Assembly: GCA_027315105.1 (NCBI GenBank)
Contig: DAHUYP010000035.1
Coordinates: 1 to 44,650, forward strand
Origin: Gammaproteobacteria bacterium
GTDB taxonomy: Bacteria; Pseudomonadota; Gammaproteobacteria; Steroidobacterales; Steroidobacteraceae
DNA length: 44,650 nucleotides
Direction: 5' to 3'
In this document: positions 27,617-36,020 of the stretch, in pieces
Position numbering within the stretch: the first letter of the stretch is position 1
Layout of the letters: the number at the start of each line of letters is the position of its first letter
Translations under genes and position numbers: made by a program
The notes under the pieces: model-generated
Seen by the model: only the letters and a program-made list of their open reading frames with translations
The model's database searches: none
Told to the model about the DNA's origin: nothing

Positions 27617-29203
27617 ATGGCTGGGTTCGGCGTCGATCGCGTTCTCGAACGTCGCCTCGCGGCGCTGGTGAACAGTCGCGAGCAGCGACTCATCGCCCGT
27701 GGCCGGCGGGGCCTGGAGCGTGAGTCGCTGCGGGTCACCGGCGAGGGGCGGATCGCGCAAACGCCGCAGCCGCGTGCGTTCGGCTCCGCGCTGACCAATC
27801 CGCACATCACGACCGACTATTCCGAAGCCCTGATCGAGCTGGTCACGCCGACGTTCAACGACAGCGTGGCGCTGCTGCAGTACCTGCAGGATCTGCATCA
27901 GTTCGTCTACCGGCACCTCGGCGATGAGCTGCTGTGGGCGACGTCGATGCCCTGCGAGCTCACCGGGGACGGTGAGGTGCCGATCGCGCGCTACGGCGAA
28001 TCGCACCAGGGCCGCATCAAATACCTCTACCGCCACGGGCTGCTGGTGCGTTACGGCGGCATGATGCAGGCGATCTCGGGGGTGCACTTCAATTACTCGC
28101 TTCCCGAGCCGTTCTGGCCGCTGTACGCCGAGATCTGCGAATCCCGCGACGCCGGCCAGGATTTCGTCTCGGCACGATATTTCGACCTGCTGCGCAACTA
28201 CCGCCGGCACGGCTGGATCGTCTCCTACCTGTTCGGCGTATCGCCGGCGTTGTGCAGCTCGTTCCTGCAGGGCAGGCACGACGATGCTCTCGAGCCGCTG
28301 GGAATGCAGACCCTGCTGGGGCCGTACGCGACGTCGCTGCGCATGAGCGACCTCGGCTATCGCAATCGCAATCTGTCGTCGGTGCCCGTGTCGGTCAACA
28401 GTCTGGGGCAATACCTGCGCGACCTGCGGCAGGCGGTATCGCAGCCGCACCCGCTGTTCAGCGCGCTGGGCGTGAAGGTCGATGGCGAGTATCGGCAGCT
28501 GTCGGGCAATGCACTGCAGATCGAGAACGAGTACTACAGCTACATCCGGCCCAAGCGCGCGCTGCGTGCCGGGGAGCGCACCATCCATGCCCTGGCGCGC
28601 AGCGGCGTGGAATATGTCGAAGTGCGCGCGCTCGACAACAGCGCATTCGATCCGGTGGGCGTCAATCTGCGCAAACTGTATTTCCTCGAGGCGTTCCTGC
28701 AGCTGCTGCTGTTCCAGGCCAGTCCGCCGATCGGCAGCGACGAGGAGGAGGCGCTCGAGCGCAACCACCTGCGCGTGGCGCGCCGCGGCCGCGAACCCGG
28801 CTTGACGCTCGAGCGCGACGGGCGCACGGTGCCGATGCGCGCGTGGGCGATGGAACTGCTCGATTCGATGCAGGGCATCTGCGAGCTGCTCGATTCCGGG
28901 CACCCCGATCGGCCGTATGGCGCGACCGTCAGGGAGCAGATGGCGAAGCTCGAGAACGTGGAAACCACGCCGTCGGCGCGCCTGCTGCGCGAGATGCGCG
29001 AGAACGGCGAGAGCTTCGCGCAGCTGGCGTTGCGCGTCTCGCGCTCGCACAAGGACTGCCTGCTCGGCGCACCGCTCAGGAAGCCGGCGCGGATCGGGGA
29101 ATTCGAGGCCGAGGCGGCTGCCTCGTTGGAACAACAGGCCGCGATCGAGGCCGCACAGCGCGGCAGCTTCGAGGAGTATCTCGCGGCCTATCTGGCCGGC
29201 TGA
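27617..29203 (+). CDS. gshA: Glutamate-cysteine ligase
   Basis: First step of glutathione synthesis, joining Glu to Cys with ATP. The 528 aa product begins after an excellent GGAGGA site and matches the proteobacterial type-1 family: ARGRRGLERESLRV with the metal-binding Glu, TTDYSEALIELVTP, QAISGVHFNYSLP, YLFGVSPALCSSF and EYVEVRALDNSAFDPVGV. No gshB is in the window. The in-frame extension back to 26102 is a shadow of the thiolase gene and not part of the protein. The 294-base gap to the thiolase gene shows no promoter I trust. Confidence 0.96.
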   Translation: MAGFGVDRVLERRLAALVNSREQRLIARGRRGLERESLRVTGEGRIAQTPQPRAFGSALTNPHITTDYSEALIELVTPTFNDSVALLQYLQDLHQFVYRHLGDELLWATSMPCELTGDGEVPIARYGESHQGRIKYLYRHGLLVRYGGMMQAISGVHFNYSLPEPFWPLYAEICESRDAGQDFVSARYFDLLRNYRRHGWIVSYLFGVSPALCSSFLQGRHDDALEPLGMQTLLGPYATSLRMSDLGYRNRNLSSVPVSVNSLGQYLRDLRQAVSQPHPLFSALGVKVDGEYRQLSGNALQIENEYYSYIRPKRALRAGERTIHALARSGVEYVEVRALDNSAFDPVGVNLRKLYFLEAFLQLLLFQASPPIGSDEEEALERNHLRVARRGREPGLTLERDGRTVPMRAWAMELLDSMQGICELLDSGHPDRPYGATVREQMAKLENVETTPSARLLREMRENGESFAQLALRVSRSHKDCLLGAPLRKPARIGEFEAEAAASLEQQAAIEAAQRGSFEEYLAAYLAG

Positions 29204-29877
<674 letters not shown>

Positions 29878-29882
29878 CCCTC

Positions 29883-29909
29883 GGCACGGCCGGCACGGCC
29901 GGCACCACC
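29883..29909 (+). repeat. Tandem nonamer after the PII gene
   Basis: GGCACGGCC occurs twice in direct tandem (29883-29900) followed by a partial third copy GGCACCACC. It is GC-rich and could form small stems. There is no T-tract, so it is not a clear intrinsic terminator. Confidence 0.6.
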
Positions 29910-29996
29910 GGGCGCGCCGCGGGGCGTCCGGGCGCGCAGGATCGATCCGACCGGGGCGCTGCTGCGCACGCCGCTGGAATTGTCGGCGGCGTACCG

Positions 29997-30002
29997 TATA
30001 GA
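29997..30002 (+). promoter_or_regulatory. Candidate -10 box of the quinone oxidoreductase gene
   Basis: TATAGA (4/6) lies 8 bases before the ATG at 30011, within GTACCGTATAGAGT. No Shine-Dalgarno sequence lies between it and the ATG. If used, the mRNA would be leaderless. No good -35 is visible. Confidence 0.3.
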
Positions 30003-30010
30003 GTGGCGCG

Positions 30011-31018
30011 ATGCGCGCGCAAGCCACCAATGCCATCGTCTTCCATGAGCACGGCGACGCCGAGGTGCTCAAATGGGAGCGGCTGGAGCTGCCGCCGCCG
30101 GGGCGAGGGGAAGTGCAGCTGCGCCACAGCGCGATCGGCGTCAATTTCATCGATATCTACGATCGCAGCGGCCTGTACCCGCGGGCGCTGCCGGAAATAC
30201 CCGGCCGCGAGGCGGCCGGAGTGGTCGTGGCCCTGGGAGCGGGTGTGCGCGGCTTCAAGCTCGGGCAGCGCGTCGCCTACGTGCTGGGCGCCGCCGGCGC
30301 CTACTGCGAGCAGCGCAACATCCCGGCCAGGCACCTCGTCAAGCTGCCGGCCGCCATCAGCGACGAGCAGGCCGCGGCCTTGATGCTCAAGGGGCTGACG
30401 GCCGAGTACCTGCTGCGGCGCACCTATCGCGTCCGGCCGGGTGCCCAGGTGCTCATTCACGCCGCGGCCGGCGGTGTCGGGTCGCTGCTGACGCAATGGG
30501 CCCGGGCGCTGGGCGCGAAGGTCATGGGGATCGTCGGCAGCGAGGCGAAGCTGGAGGTGGCAAAGCGGCAGGGCTGTCATCAGGTGCTGCTGGCCGGCCG
30601 CGACGACATCGTGGAATCCGTGCGCCGCTTCACGCGCGGCAAGATGGCCGAGGTGGTCTACGACTCGGTCGGCAAGGACACCTTCAAGGAGTCGCTCGAC
30701 TGCCTGCGGCCTCGCGGCATGATGGTCAGCTTCGGCAATGCGTCCGGCCCGCCGCCGGCCATCGCACCGCTGGAACTCGCGCGCCGGGGCTCGCTGTTCC
30801 TGACTCGCCCGTCGCTGTTCGATTACATCGCGCAACGCGATGAGCTGGAAGCCGCGGCACGGGCGATGTTTGCACTGGTGCGCGCCAGGAAGCTGCGGGT
30901 GCACGTCGGGCAGCGCTACGCGCTGGCCGATGCGGCCCAGGCCCATCGCGACCTGGAAATGCGCCGCACCGTCGGGGCGACCGTGCTCGTCCCGGGCAGC
31001 GCCGCCAGTCGCGCATAG
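30011..31018 (+). CDS. NADPH:quinone oxidoreductase, zinc-less MDR family
   Basis: A 335 aa medium-chain dehydrogenase/reductase. The N-terminal GroES-like domain has NFIDIYDRSGLYP and IPGREAAGVV; the Rossmann domain has LIHAAAGGVGSLLTQWARALG and the central VYDSVGKDTF. The zinc-ligand Cys residues of alcohol dehydrogenases are absent, as in QorA-type enzymes, which reduce quinones with NADPH in the cytoplasm. It follows the PII gene but has its own candidate promoter. Confidence 0.92.
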   Translation: MRAQATNAIVFHEHGDAEVLKWERLELPPPGRGEVQLRHSAIGVNFIDIYDRSGLYPRALPEIPGREAAGVVVALGAGVRGFKLGQRVAYVLGAAGAYCEQRNIPARHLVKLPAAISDEQAAALMLKGLTAEYLLRRTYRVRPGAQVLIHAAAGGVGSLLTQWARALGAKVMGIVGSEAKLEVAKRQGCHQVLLAGRDDIVESVRRFTRGKMAEVVYDSVGKDTFKESLDCLRPRGMMVSFGNASGPPPAIAPLELARRGSLFLTRPSLFDYIAQRDELEAAARAMFALVRARKLRVHVGQRYALADAAQAHRDLEMRRTVGATVLVPGSAASRA

Positions 31019-31039
31019 CGGCCCGGCACCGCCCGGGGG

Positions 31040-31540
31040 TCACTCGACCACGCGCAGGACACGCTGGCTGCGACTGATGCCGAGCGCGCCGCTGCGCACC
31101 ACCTCGATCAGCTCCGCGTGCGCCGCCAGGTCACGCATGAAGCCGTTGATTTCCGCCTCGCTGCCGAGCAGTTCGACGATGAAGCACTCGCTCGACGGAT
31201 CCAGCACCCGGCCGCCGGTGCGTACCACGTAGCCGCGCACCGTGTCGCGGCGCGCGGGATCGACGCGCAGCTTGAGCAGCACGAGTTCGCGCTCGATGTG
31301 CTCGCCGCGCGTCATGTCCTCGACGCTCACGACGTCGATCAATTTCTTGAGCTGATTGGCGATCTGCAGGATCACCGCATCCGAACCGCTGGTCACGAGC
31401 GTCAGGCGCGAGACGGTCGCATCGTGGGTCGGGGCAACCGAGAGTGATTCGATGTTGTAGCCGCGGCTGGAAAACAAGCCAGCCACGCGCGTCAGGGCGC
31501 CGGCCTCGTTCTGCAGCAAGATACCAATGATGTGTCGCAT
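31040..31540 (-). CDS. ilvH: Acetolactate synthase small (regulatory) subunit
   Basis: Regulatory subunit that binds valine and activates the catalytic subunit in branched-chain amino-acid synthesis. The 166 aa product has an N-terminal ACT domain (MRHIIGILLQNEAGALTRVA, SRGYNIESLSVAPT) and the C-terminal ALS_ss domain (ELVLLKLRVDP, FIVELLGSEAEINGF). ATG with CAGGAG upstream; a longer in-frame ORF to 31657 crosses the promoter region and is rejected. Unusually, it is transcribed away from the large-subunit gene instead of following it. Confidence 0.95.
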   Translation of the reverse strand: MRHIIGILLQNEAGALTRVAGLFSSRGYNIESLSVAPTHDATVSRLTLVTSGSDAVILQIANQLKKLIDVVSVEDMTRGEHIERELVLLKLRVDPARRDTVRGYVVRTGGRVLDPSSECFIVELLGSEAEINGFMRDLAAHAELIEVVRSGALGISRSQRVLRVVE

Positions 31541-31570
31541 CTGTCTCCTGGAACGATTGGGTGGTGGCGG

Positions 31571-31606
31571 CAGAATAGCCAATCGGGGCCCGGGTCGGCT
31601 ATTCTG
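31571..31606. promoter_or_regulatory. Perfect inverted repeat between ilvH and the large-subunit gene
   Basis: CAGAATAGCC (31571-31580) and GGCTATTCTG (31597-31606) are exact complements separated by a 16-base GC-rich spacer. Each arm carries TATTCT, a -10-like hexamer (5/6) pointing outward, one toward ilvH and one toward the large subunit. It may be a pair of symmetric divergent promoters, an operator for a dimeric regulator, or both. Confidence 0.6.
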
Positions 31607-31620
31607 GTGAAATTCCCCCC

Positions 31621-33471
31621 ATGACCGACAGAGCAAACATGGCGCGTCCCGCTGCACACCCGTTGGCCGGCAAGGCCATGTCGGGCGCGCAGGTCATCGT
31701 CCAGGTGCTCGCGGACGAGGGGGTGGGCGCGATCTTCGGCTACAGCGGCGGGGCGATCCTGCCGACCTACGACGCCGTCTTCACCTACAACGAGGAGCAG
31801 AAGCGCGACGCGGGCCGGCAGATGCCGCTGATCGTGCCCGCGAACGAGCAGGGCGCCGCCTTCATGGCGGCCGGCTACGCGCGCGCCGGCGGCCGCGTCG
31901 GCGTCTGCCTGGTGACCTCCGGCCCCGGGGCGACCAATACCGTCACACCGGTGCGCGATTGCATGGCCGATTCGGTGCCGATCCTGGTGATCTGCGGCCA
32001 GGTCGCGCGGGCCTCGATCGGCACCGATGCCTTCCAGGAGGCGCCGGTGGCGGCGCTGATGGGCTCGGTGGCCAAGCACGTGTTCCTGGTGACCGATCCG
32101 GCGCGCCTGGAGGCGACCGTGCGCACCGCGTTCGAGATCGCGCGCACGGGACGGCCCGGTCCGGTGGTGATCGATCTGCCCAAGGACGTGCAGAACGCCC
32201 AGGTCGTGTTTCAGGGTCAGGGGCAACTCGCCATTCCCGGATATCGGGCGCGGCTCGCGGAGCTGACCGCGAGCGCGCTCACCGACAGCTTGGCGGCGGG
32301 CTTCTTCCAGCTGCTGGCCGAGGCCAGGCGGCCGCTGATCTATGCCGGCGGCGGCGTCATCAACGGCGCCGCGGCCGATGAGCTCACCGAATTCGCCCGC
32401 ACTTTCGGCATCCCGGTCGTGACCACGCTGATGGGTATCGGTGCCATCGATACCACCGCCGCGCTGTCGATGCGCATGCTGGGCATGCATGGCGCCGCGT
32501 TCGCCAATTACGCGGTCGAGGACTGCGACTTCATCGTCGCGATCGGCGCGCGTTTCGACGACCGCGTTGCCGGCGACCCGCGCAAGTTCGCGCGCAAGGC
32601 GCGCCGCATGGCGCACCTGGATATCGATCCGGCGGAGATCAACAAGGTCAAGAGCGCGCATTGGAGCCACGTCGGCCTGCTGCCCGAGGCCTTGCGGGCG
32701 CTGATCGCCCACGGCACGCGCACCGGTTTCAGCGCCGACTTCAGCGCCTGGCGGGCCGAACTCGACCAGCTGCGGCGCCGGCACGCCATGAACTACGATC
32801 GCGACAGCGAGCTGGTGCAGCCGCACTACGTGATCGAGGAGATCAACCGCCATACGCGCGGCGAGGCCATCATCAGCACCGGCGTCGGCCAGCACCAGAT
32901 GTGGGCCGCGCAGATGTTCGATTTCCGCATGCCGCGGCTGTGGCTGACCTCCGGCAGCATGGGCACGATGGGGTTCGGCCTGCCGGCGGCGGTCGGCGCG
33001 CAGTTCGCCAATCCTGCTCGCCTGGTGATCGATTTCGACGGCGATGCCAGTATTCGCATGAATATCGGCGAGCTCGAGACCGTGACCACCTATGACCTGC
33101 CGATCAAGGTCGTGGTGCTCAACAACTTCGGCGACGGCATGGTCAAGCAGTGGCAGAAGCTGTTCTTCAAGGGCCGGCTCTCCGGCAGCGACAAGTCGCT
33201 GCACAAGAAGGATTTCGTGCGCGCCGCGACCGCCGATGGCTTCAAATGGGCACGGCGCCTGGATCGCAAGCGCGACGTGCCGGCGGTGATCGAGGAGTTC
33301 CTGCGCTTCACCGGGCCGGCGTTTCTCGAAGTCATCATCGACCCGGATGCCGGCGTCTACCCGATGGTCGGACCGGGGCTCGGCTACGACGCCATGATCA
33401 CCGGCGATTTCATCCCGGCGCGGCCGCAGGAAGGGCCGGCCGGTGAGATCGAGCCCTCCGGCATGTTCTAG
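31621..33471 (+). CDS. ilvB: Acetolactate synthase large (catalytic) subunit
   Basis: ThDP-, FAD- and Mg-dependent enzyme that makes acetolactate or acetohydroxybutyrate. In the 616 aa product the activating Glu is in PANEQGAAFMA, followed by VCLVTSGPGATN, the FAD-contacting RFDDRVAGDP and the ThDP motif DFDGDASIRMNIGELET through LNNFGDGMVKQW. The segment around residues 55-70 (NEEQKRDAGRQMP) is longer than in E. coli IlvB/IlvI, and the C-terminus (YPMVGPGLGYDAMITGDF) differs, so it is a divergent subclass. The ATG at 31621 has no Shine-Dalgarno and lies 15 bases after a -10-like box; ATG 31678 (MSGAQ) is an alternative start matching the conserved domain edge. Confidence 0.94.
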   Translation: MTDRANMARPAAHPLAGKAMSGAQVIVQVLADEGVGAIFGYSGGAILPTYDAVFTYNEEQKRDAGRQMPLIVPANEQGAAFMAAGYARAGGRVGVCLVTSGPGATNTVTPVRDCMADSVPILVICGQVARASIGTDAFQEAPVAALMGSVAKHVFLVTDPARLEATVRTAFEIARTGRPGPVVIDLPKDVQNAQVVFQGQGQLAIPGYRARLAELTASALTDSLAAGFFQLLAEARRPLIYAGGGVINGAAADELTEFARTFGIPVVTTLMGIGAIDTTAALSMRMLGMHGAAFANYAVEDCDFIVAIGARFDDRVAGDPRKFARKARRMAHLDIDPAEINKVKSAHWSHVGLLPEALRALIAHGTRTGFSADFSAWRAELDQLRRRHAMNYDRDSELVQPHYVIEEINRHTRGEAIISTGVGQHQMWAAQMFDFRMPRLWLTSGSMGTMGFGLPAAVGAQFANPARLVIDFDGDASIRMNIGELETVTTYDLPIKVVVLNNFGDGMVKQWQKLFFKGRLSGSDKSLHKKDFVRAATADGFKWARRLDRKRDVPAVIEEFLRFTGPAFLEVIIDPDAGVYPMVGPGLGYDAMITGDFIPARPQEGPAGEIEPSGMF

Positions 33472-33491
33472 GCGCGCAGCGCCGGCCGGGG

Positions 33492-33509
33492 CGGCGCCGT
33501 TCGGCACCG
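33492..33509. terminator. Weak hairpin between convergent genes
   Basis: CGGCGCC-GTTC-GGCACCG folds into a 7-pair stem with one C/A mismatch and a 4-base loop, between the ends of the large-subunit gene and the Omp85-like gene. It could slow polymerase from both sides. No T-tract follows on either strand, so the call is weak. Confidence 0.25.
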
Positions 33510-33512
33510 GAA

Positions 33513-35204
33513 TCAGAAACTCTGCTGCGTCGACACCAGGAACTGCAGCGCCGCGATGCCGTACGCACGATCCAACGGCGCGGCCAGGTCGATGTGAATG
33601 ACGCTGCCGAAGGACGCGCGCTGGTTGCCGAGGCGCAGGCCGACGCCGGCGTCCCGCAGCAGGCCAAGCTGCGGCGTCGGCACCAGTGTCGTGCCCCAGG
33701 TACGGCCCATGTCGTAGAACGCCGCCGCGCCGAGATTGACCAGGCGCAGTATGTAGATGTCCGTGTACAGCCGCTCCTCGATCGTGAACAGGGCGCGCTG
33801 ATTGCCATTCTGATAGAGCAGCGGATAGCCGCGCAACCCGGTATCGCCGCCGAGATTGAGGGTGTGATCGCCGTCGAGATTGTGCCCCGCGTCGCCGCTG
33901 AAGCGCACCAGCATGCGTGTGTTGGCGCTGGTGGCGAGATAGTCGCTGGCAGACCAGGTGATGATCGCATCGCGCATCTGGCCGGCTTCGAATCGCGACG
34001 CCAGGCGGCTGGTCAGGAACAACTGATGGCCGGGCGAAAAGTTCCAGCCGTAGTTGATCTCCGTGTCCGCCAGCAGCGAATTGCGGTCCGCGCCGAAGAA
34101 CGGCGCCGCCCAGCCCATGCCGACGCTGGCGTCCAGGCCGAAATGCACATCCTCGGTGCGCGCGATCAGATCCATGTTGCGCGTGGTCTCGAAGGTATTC
34201 TCGATCCATTGCATGCGCGCGAACGGGAACGACAGGTTGCGGTCCAGCGGCAGCGGCGCGAGCGGCGCCTGGTCGGGCGCCGCGCGGAACAGGCTGCGAT
34301 CGACCCGCCAGCCTGCCACCAGGCGCTCGGTCCAAAGATCGCTGACCAGCAGCGCCCGACCCGCAAAGAGATCCGCGGTGCGATCGTTGAAGCCGTAGGC
34401 GTCATATGGCGTGCCGAGCCGGTAGCGCGGCACGACGCTGTGGACGTCGCCGACGTCCACTCCGCCGTCGTCGGGGGTTTCCAGCGAATAGAACGGCATG
34501 CCGGCGCCGAGCGCCCAGACGGTGCCGTCGGAATTGTTCGAATACTGCACGGTATCGGCCCAATGGCTGCCCCACACGTTCGGGTCGTACCAGTTCGCAT
34601 AGGTATAGCTGCGATAGACGTCCTGGGAGTGGCCGAATTCCGCGGACTTGCCGAAGCCGAGCAGGTTGGCGTCGGCGAGGTCCACGCCGGTGGTATTGGT
34701 GCCGCCGCTGCGGCTGAAGCTGACGCCGGGCTGCAGGGTCCAGACATCGTGCGTGATGACCTCGATATCGACCACGCCGTCGTGATAGCGGATCGGACGA
34801 ATCTCCGGTTCGCGCAGGAAGGTCGAGTTCAGCCGGATGTTGCGCGCGGTCTCATCCAGCAGCCGGCGCGAATAACGATCGCCGGTGCGAAACAGCAGTT
34901 GCGCGCGGATCGCCGAATCGCGCGTGCGCGTGTGCAGGTTGTCGGCCAGGCGGAACAGCCAGTTGTCGTCCGCTGGATTGCTGAGATCGAATATCTGCTT
35001 GGTGTGGATCTCGATCGCGCCGATGCGCGCTCCGGCCTCTTCCAGCTCGGCATCCGATGGCAGCGGCTGGGGGGCGGGAGCCGCCATGGCGGCCGCGCCG
35101 TAGCCGCCGCCGTCAGGCTGCTCCAGCTCCGAGGCGGCGACGCAGGCGCCGCTCGAGAGCAGGCCGACGGCGAGGAGCAGGCGCATTGCGGGCATCCACG
35201 GCAT
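33513..35204 (-). CDS. Omp85/D15-like outer-membrane barrel protein
   Basis: A 563 aa exported protein with a signal peptide (MRLLLAVGLLSSGACVAA), a Pro/Ala spacer, one POTRA-like repeat at about 85-165 (FRTGDRYSRRLLDETARNIR, then VDIEVITHDVWTL), and a beta-barrel region. Near residue 455 lies GLRGYP, matching the (V/I)RG(F/Y) motif of the Omp85 barrel, and it ends in Phe (STQQSF), typical of outer-membrane barrels. Full BamA has five POTRA and TamA three; this has one, so it is a small unnamed relative. ATGs at 35204, 35195 and 35186 are all possible; 35186 begins right at the signal peptide. Role unknown. Confidence 0.75.
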   Translation of the reverse strand: MPWMPAMRLLLAVGLLSSGACVAASELEQPDGGGYGAAAMAAPAPQPLPSDAELEEAGARIGAIEIHTKQIFDLSNPADDNWLFRLADNLHTRTRDSAIRAQLLFRTGDRYSRRLLDETARNIRLNSTFLREPEIRPIRYHDGVVDIEVITHDVWTLQPGVSFSRSGGTNTTGVDLADANLLGFGKSAEFGHSQDVYRSYTYANWYDPNVWGSHWADTVQYSNNSDGTVWALGAGMPFYSLETPDDGGVDVGDVHSVVPRYRLGTPYDAYGFNDRTADLFAGRALLVSDLWTERLVAGWRVDRSLFRAAPDQAPLAPLPLDRNLSFPFARMQWIENTFETTRNMDLIARTEDVHFGLDASVGMGWAAPFFGADRNSLLADTEINYGWNFSPGHQLFLTSRLASRFEAGQMRDAIITWSASDYLATSANTRMLVRFSGDAGHNLDGDHTLNLGGDTGLRGYPLLYQNGNQRALFTIEERLYTDIYILRLVNLGAAAFYDMGRTWGTTLVPTPQLGLLRDAGVGLRLGNQRASFGSVIHIDLAAPLDRAYGIAALQFLVSTQQSF

Positions 35205-35407
35205 CGGAACATCGCCCGCCGAGCGGCGTCAACCGGCGTACCCGAATGCAGGCGGCGGCGCGCCGAAGTTGGGCAGTGGGTCGCAGGGCGACGCGGAATA
35301 TTGAGGAATAATGACGCTCGGTCGAGTCGTCGCAGCGGACCGCCGAGGCGGACCGCATGCCCCCGTTTCGACTGCGCATCCATCCAACCAAGAGGTGACT
35401 GCCCAGC

Positions 35408-35980
35408 ATGAGCAAAGCTCGACGTGCCGTCCGCGCGGCGCCGGCGGAGCCGCGCGTGCGGCGAGCCTATTTCGATTGCCGTTACGGCCAGGTGCACATG
35501 CACTACGCGATCCCGGCGGGCGGTGGCTTCGACGAAGCGACCCCCTTGCTGTGCATTGCCGGCGCTGCGGGTCTGGGGCGATTCTTTCGGCCGTTGCTGT
35601 TGCCGCTGGGTCGCGACCGCTCGGTGTATGCACCCGACTTGCCGGGATGCGGCGAATCGGATCCGGCACCCGAGCACGTCACCAGCGCCGAACTGGCGAC
35701 TGCGCTCGGCGACTTTCTCGACAGCATGCACTTGCGGCACATCGACCTGCTCGCCCACGAGAGCGGCGTCGCGATCGCGCTGGCGCTGACGCAGCAGCGC
35801 CCGAACCGGATCGGGCGGCTGGTGCTCTCGCCGTCCACGGACGCGGTTCGCGCCGCGGCTGGTGCACTGCGGCAGCCGGCGCTGGTCATCGACCTGCGTG
35901 CGGCGGACGCGGGCGGGCACGATGCGTTCGAGCTCGCGCGGCAGGCCGGACAGTTGCGGGATTTTCTCGGGCTGGCCTAA
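35408..35980 (+). CDS. Degenerate alpha/beta-hydrolase-fold protein
   Basis: A 190 aa protein matching the N-terminal two-thirds of the alpha/beta-hydrolase fold: PLLCIAGAAGLGRFF (oxyanion region), SVYAPDLPGCGESDPAP, and the elbow LLAHESGVAIALAL, which aligns with LLGHSLGG. At the nucleophile position the elbow has Glu118 instead of Ser, and the cap domain is absent: after LVLSPST the sequence goes almost directly to the final region (GGHDAFELARQAGQLRDFLG). It is short (usual 260-300 aa) and probably not a hydrolase. AGAGGTGA precedes the ATG. It lies 40 bases before the FHA gene, possibly one operon. Confidence 0.75.
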   Translation: MSKARRAVRAAPAEPRVRRAYFDCRYGQVHMHYAIPAGGGFDEATPLLCIAGAAGLGRFFRPLLLPLGRDRSVYAPDLPGCGESDPAPEHVTSAELATALGDFLDSMHLRHIDLLAHESGVAIALALTQQRPNRIGRLVLSPSTDAVRAAAGALRQPALVIDLRAADAGGHDAFELARQAGQLRDFLGLA

Positions 35981-36020
35981 GCTCGGGCCGGCGCGATCAG
36001 CGCCAGCCCGAGGCGACCCG

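Noticed and set aside
27450..27671. 73-codon ORF between thiolase and gshA
   Set aside because: It overlaps the gshA start in another frame; gshA has the better ribosome site and a clear family match.
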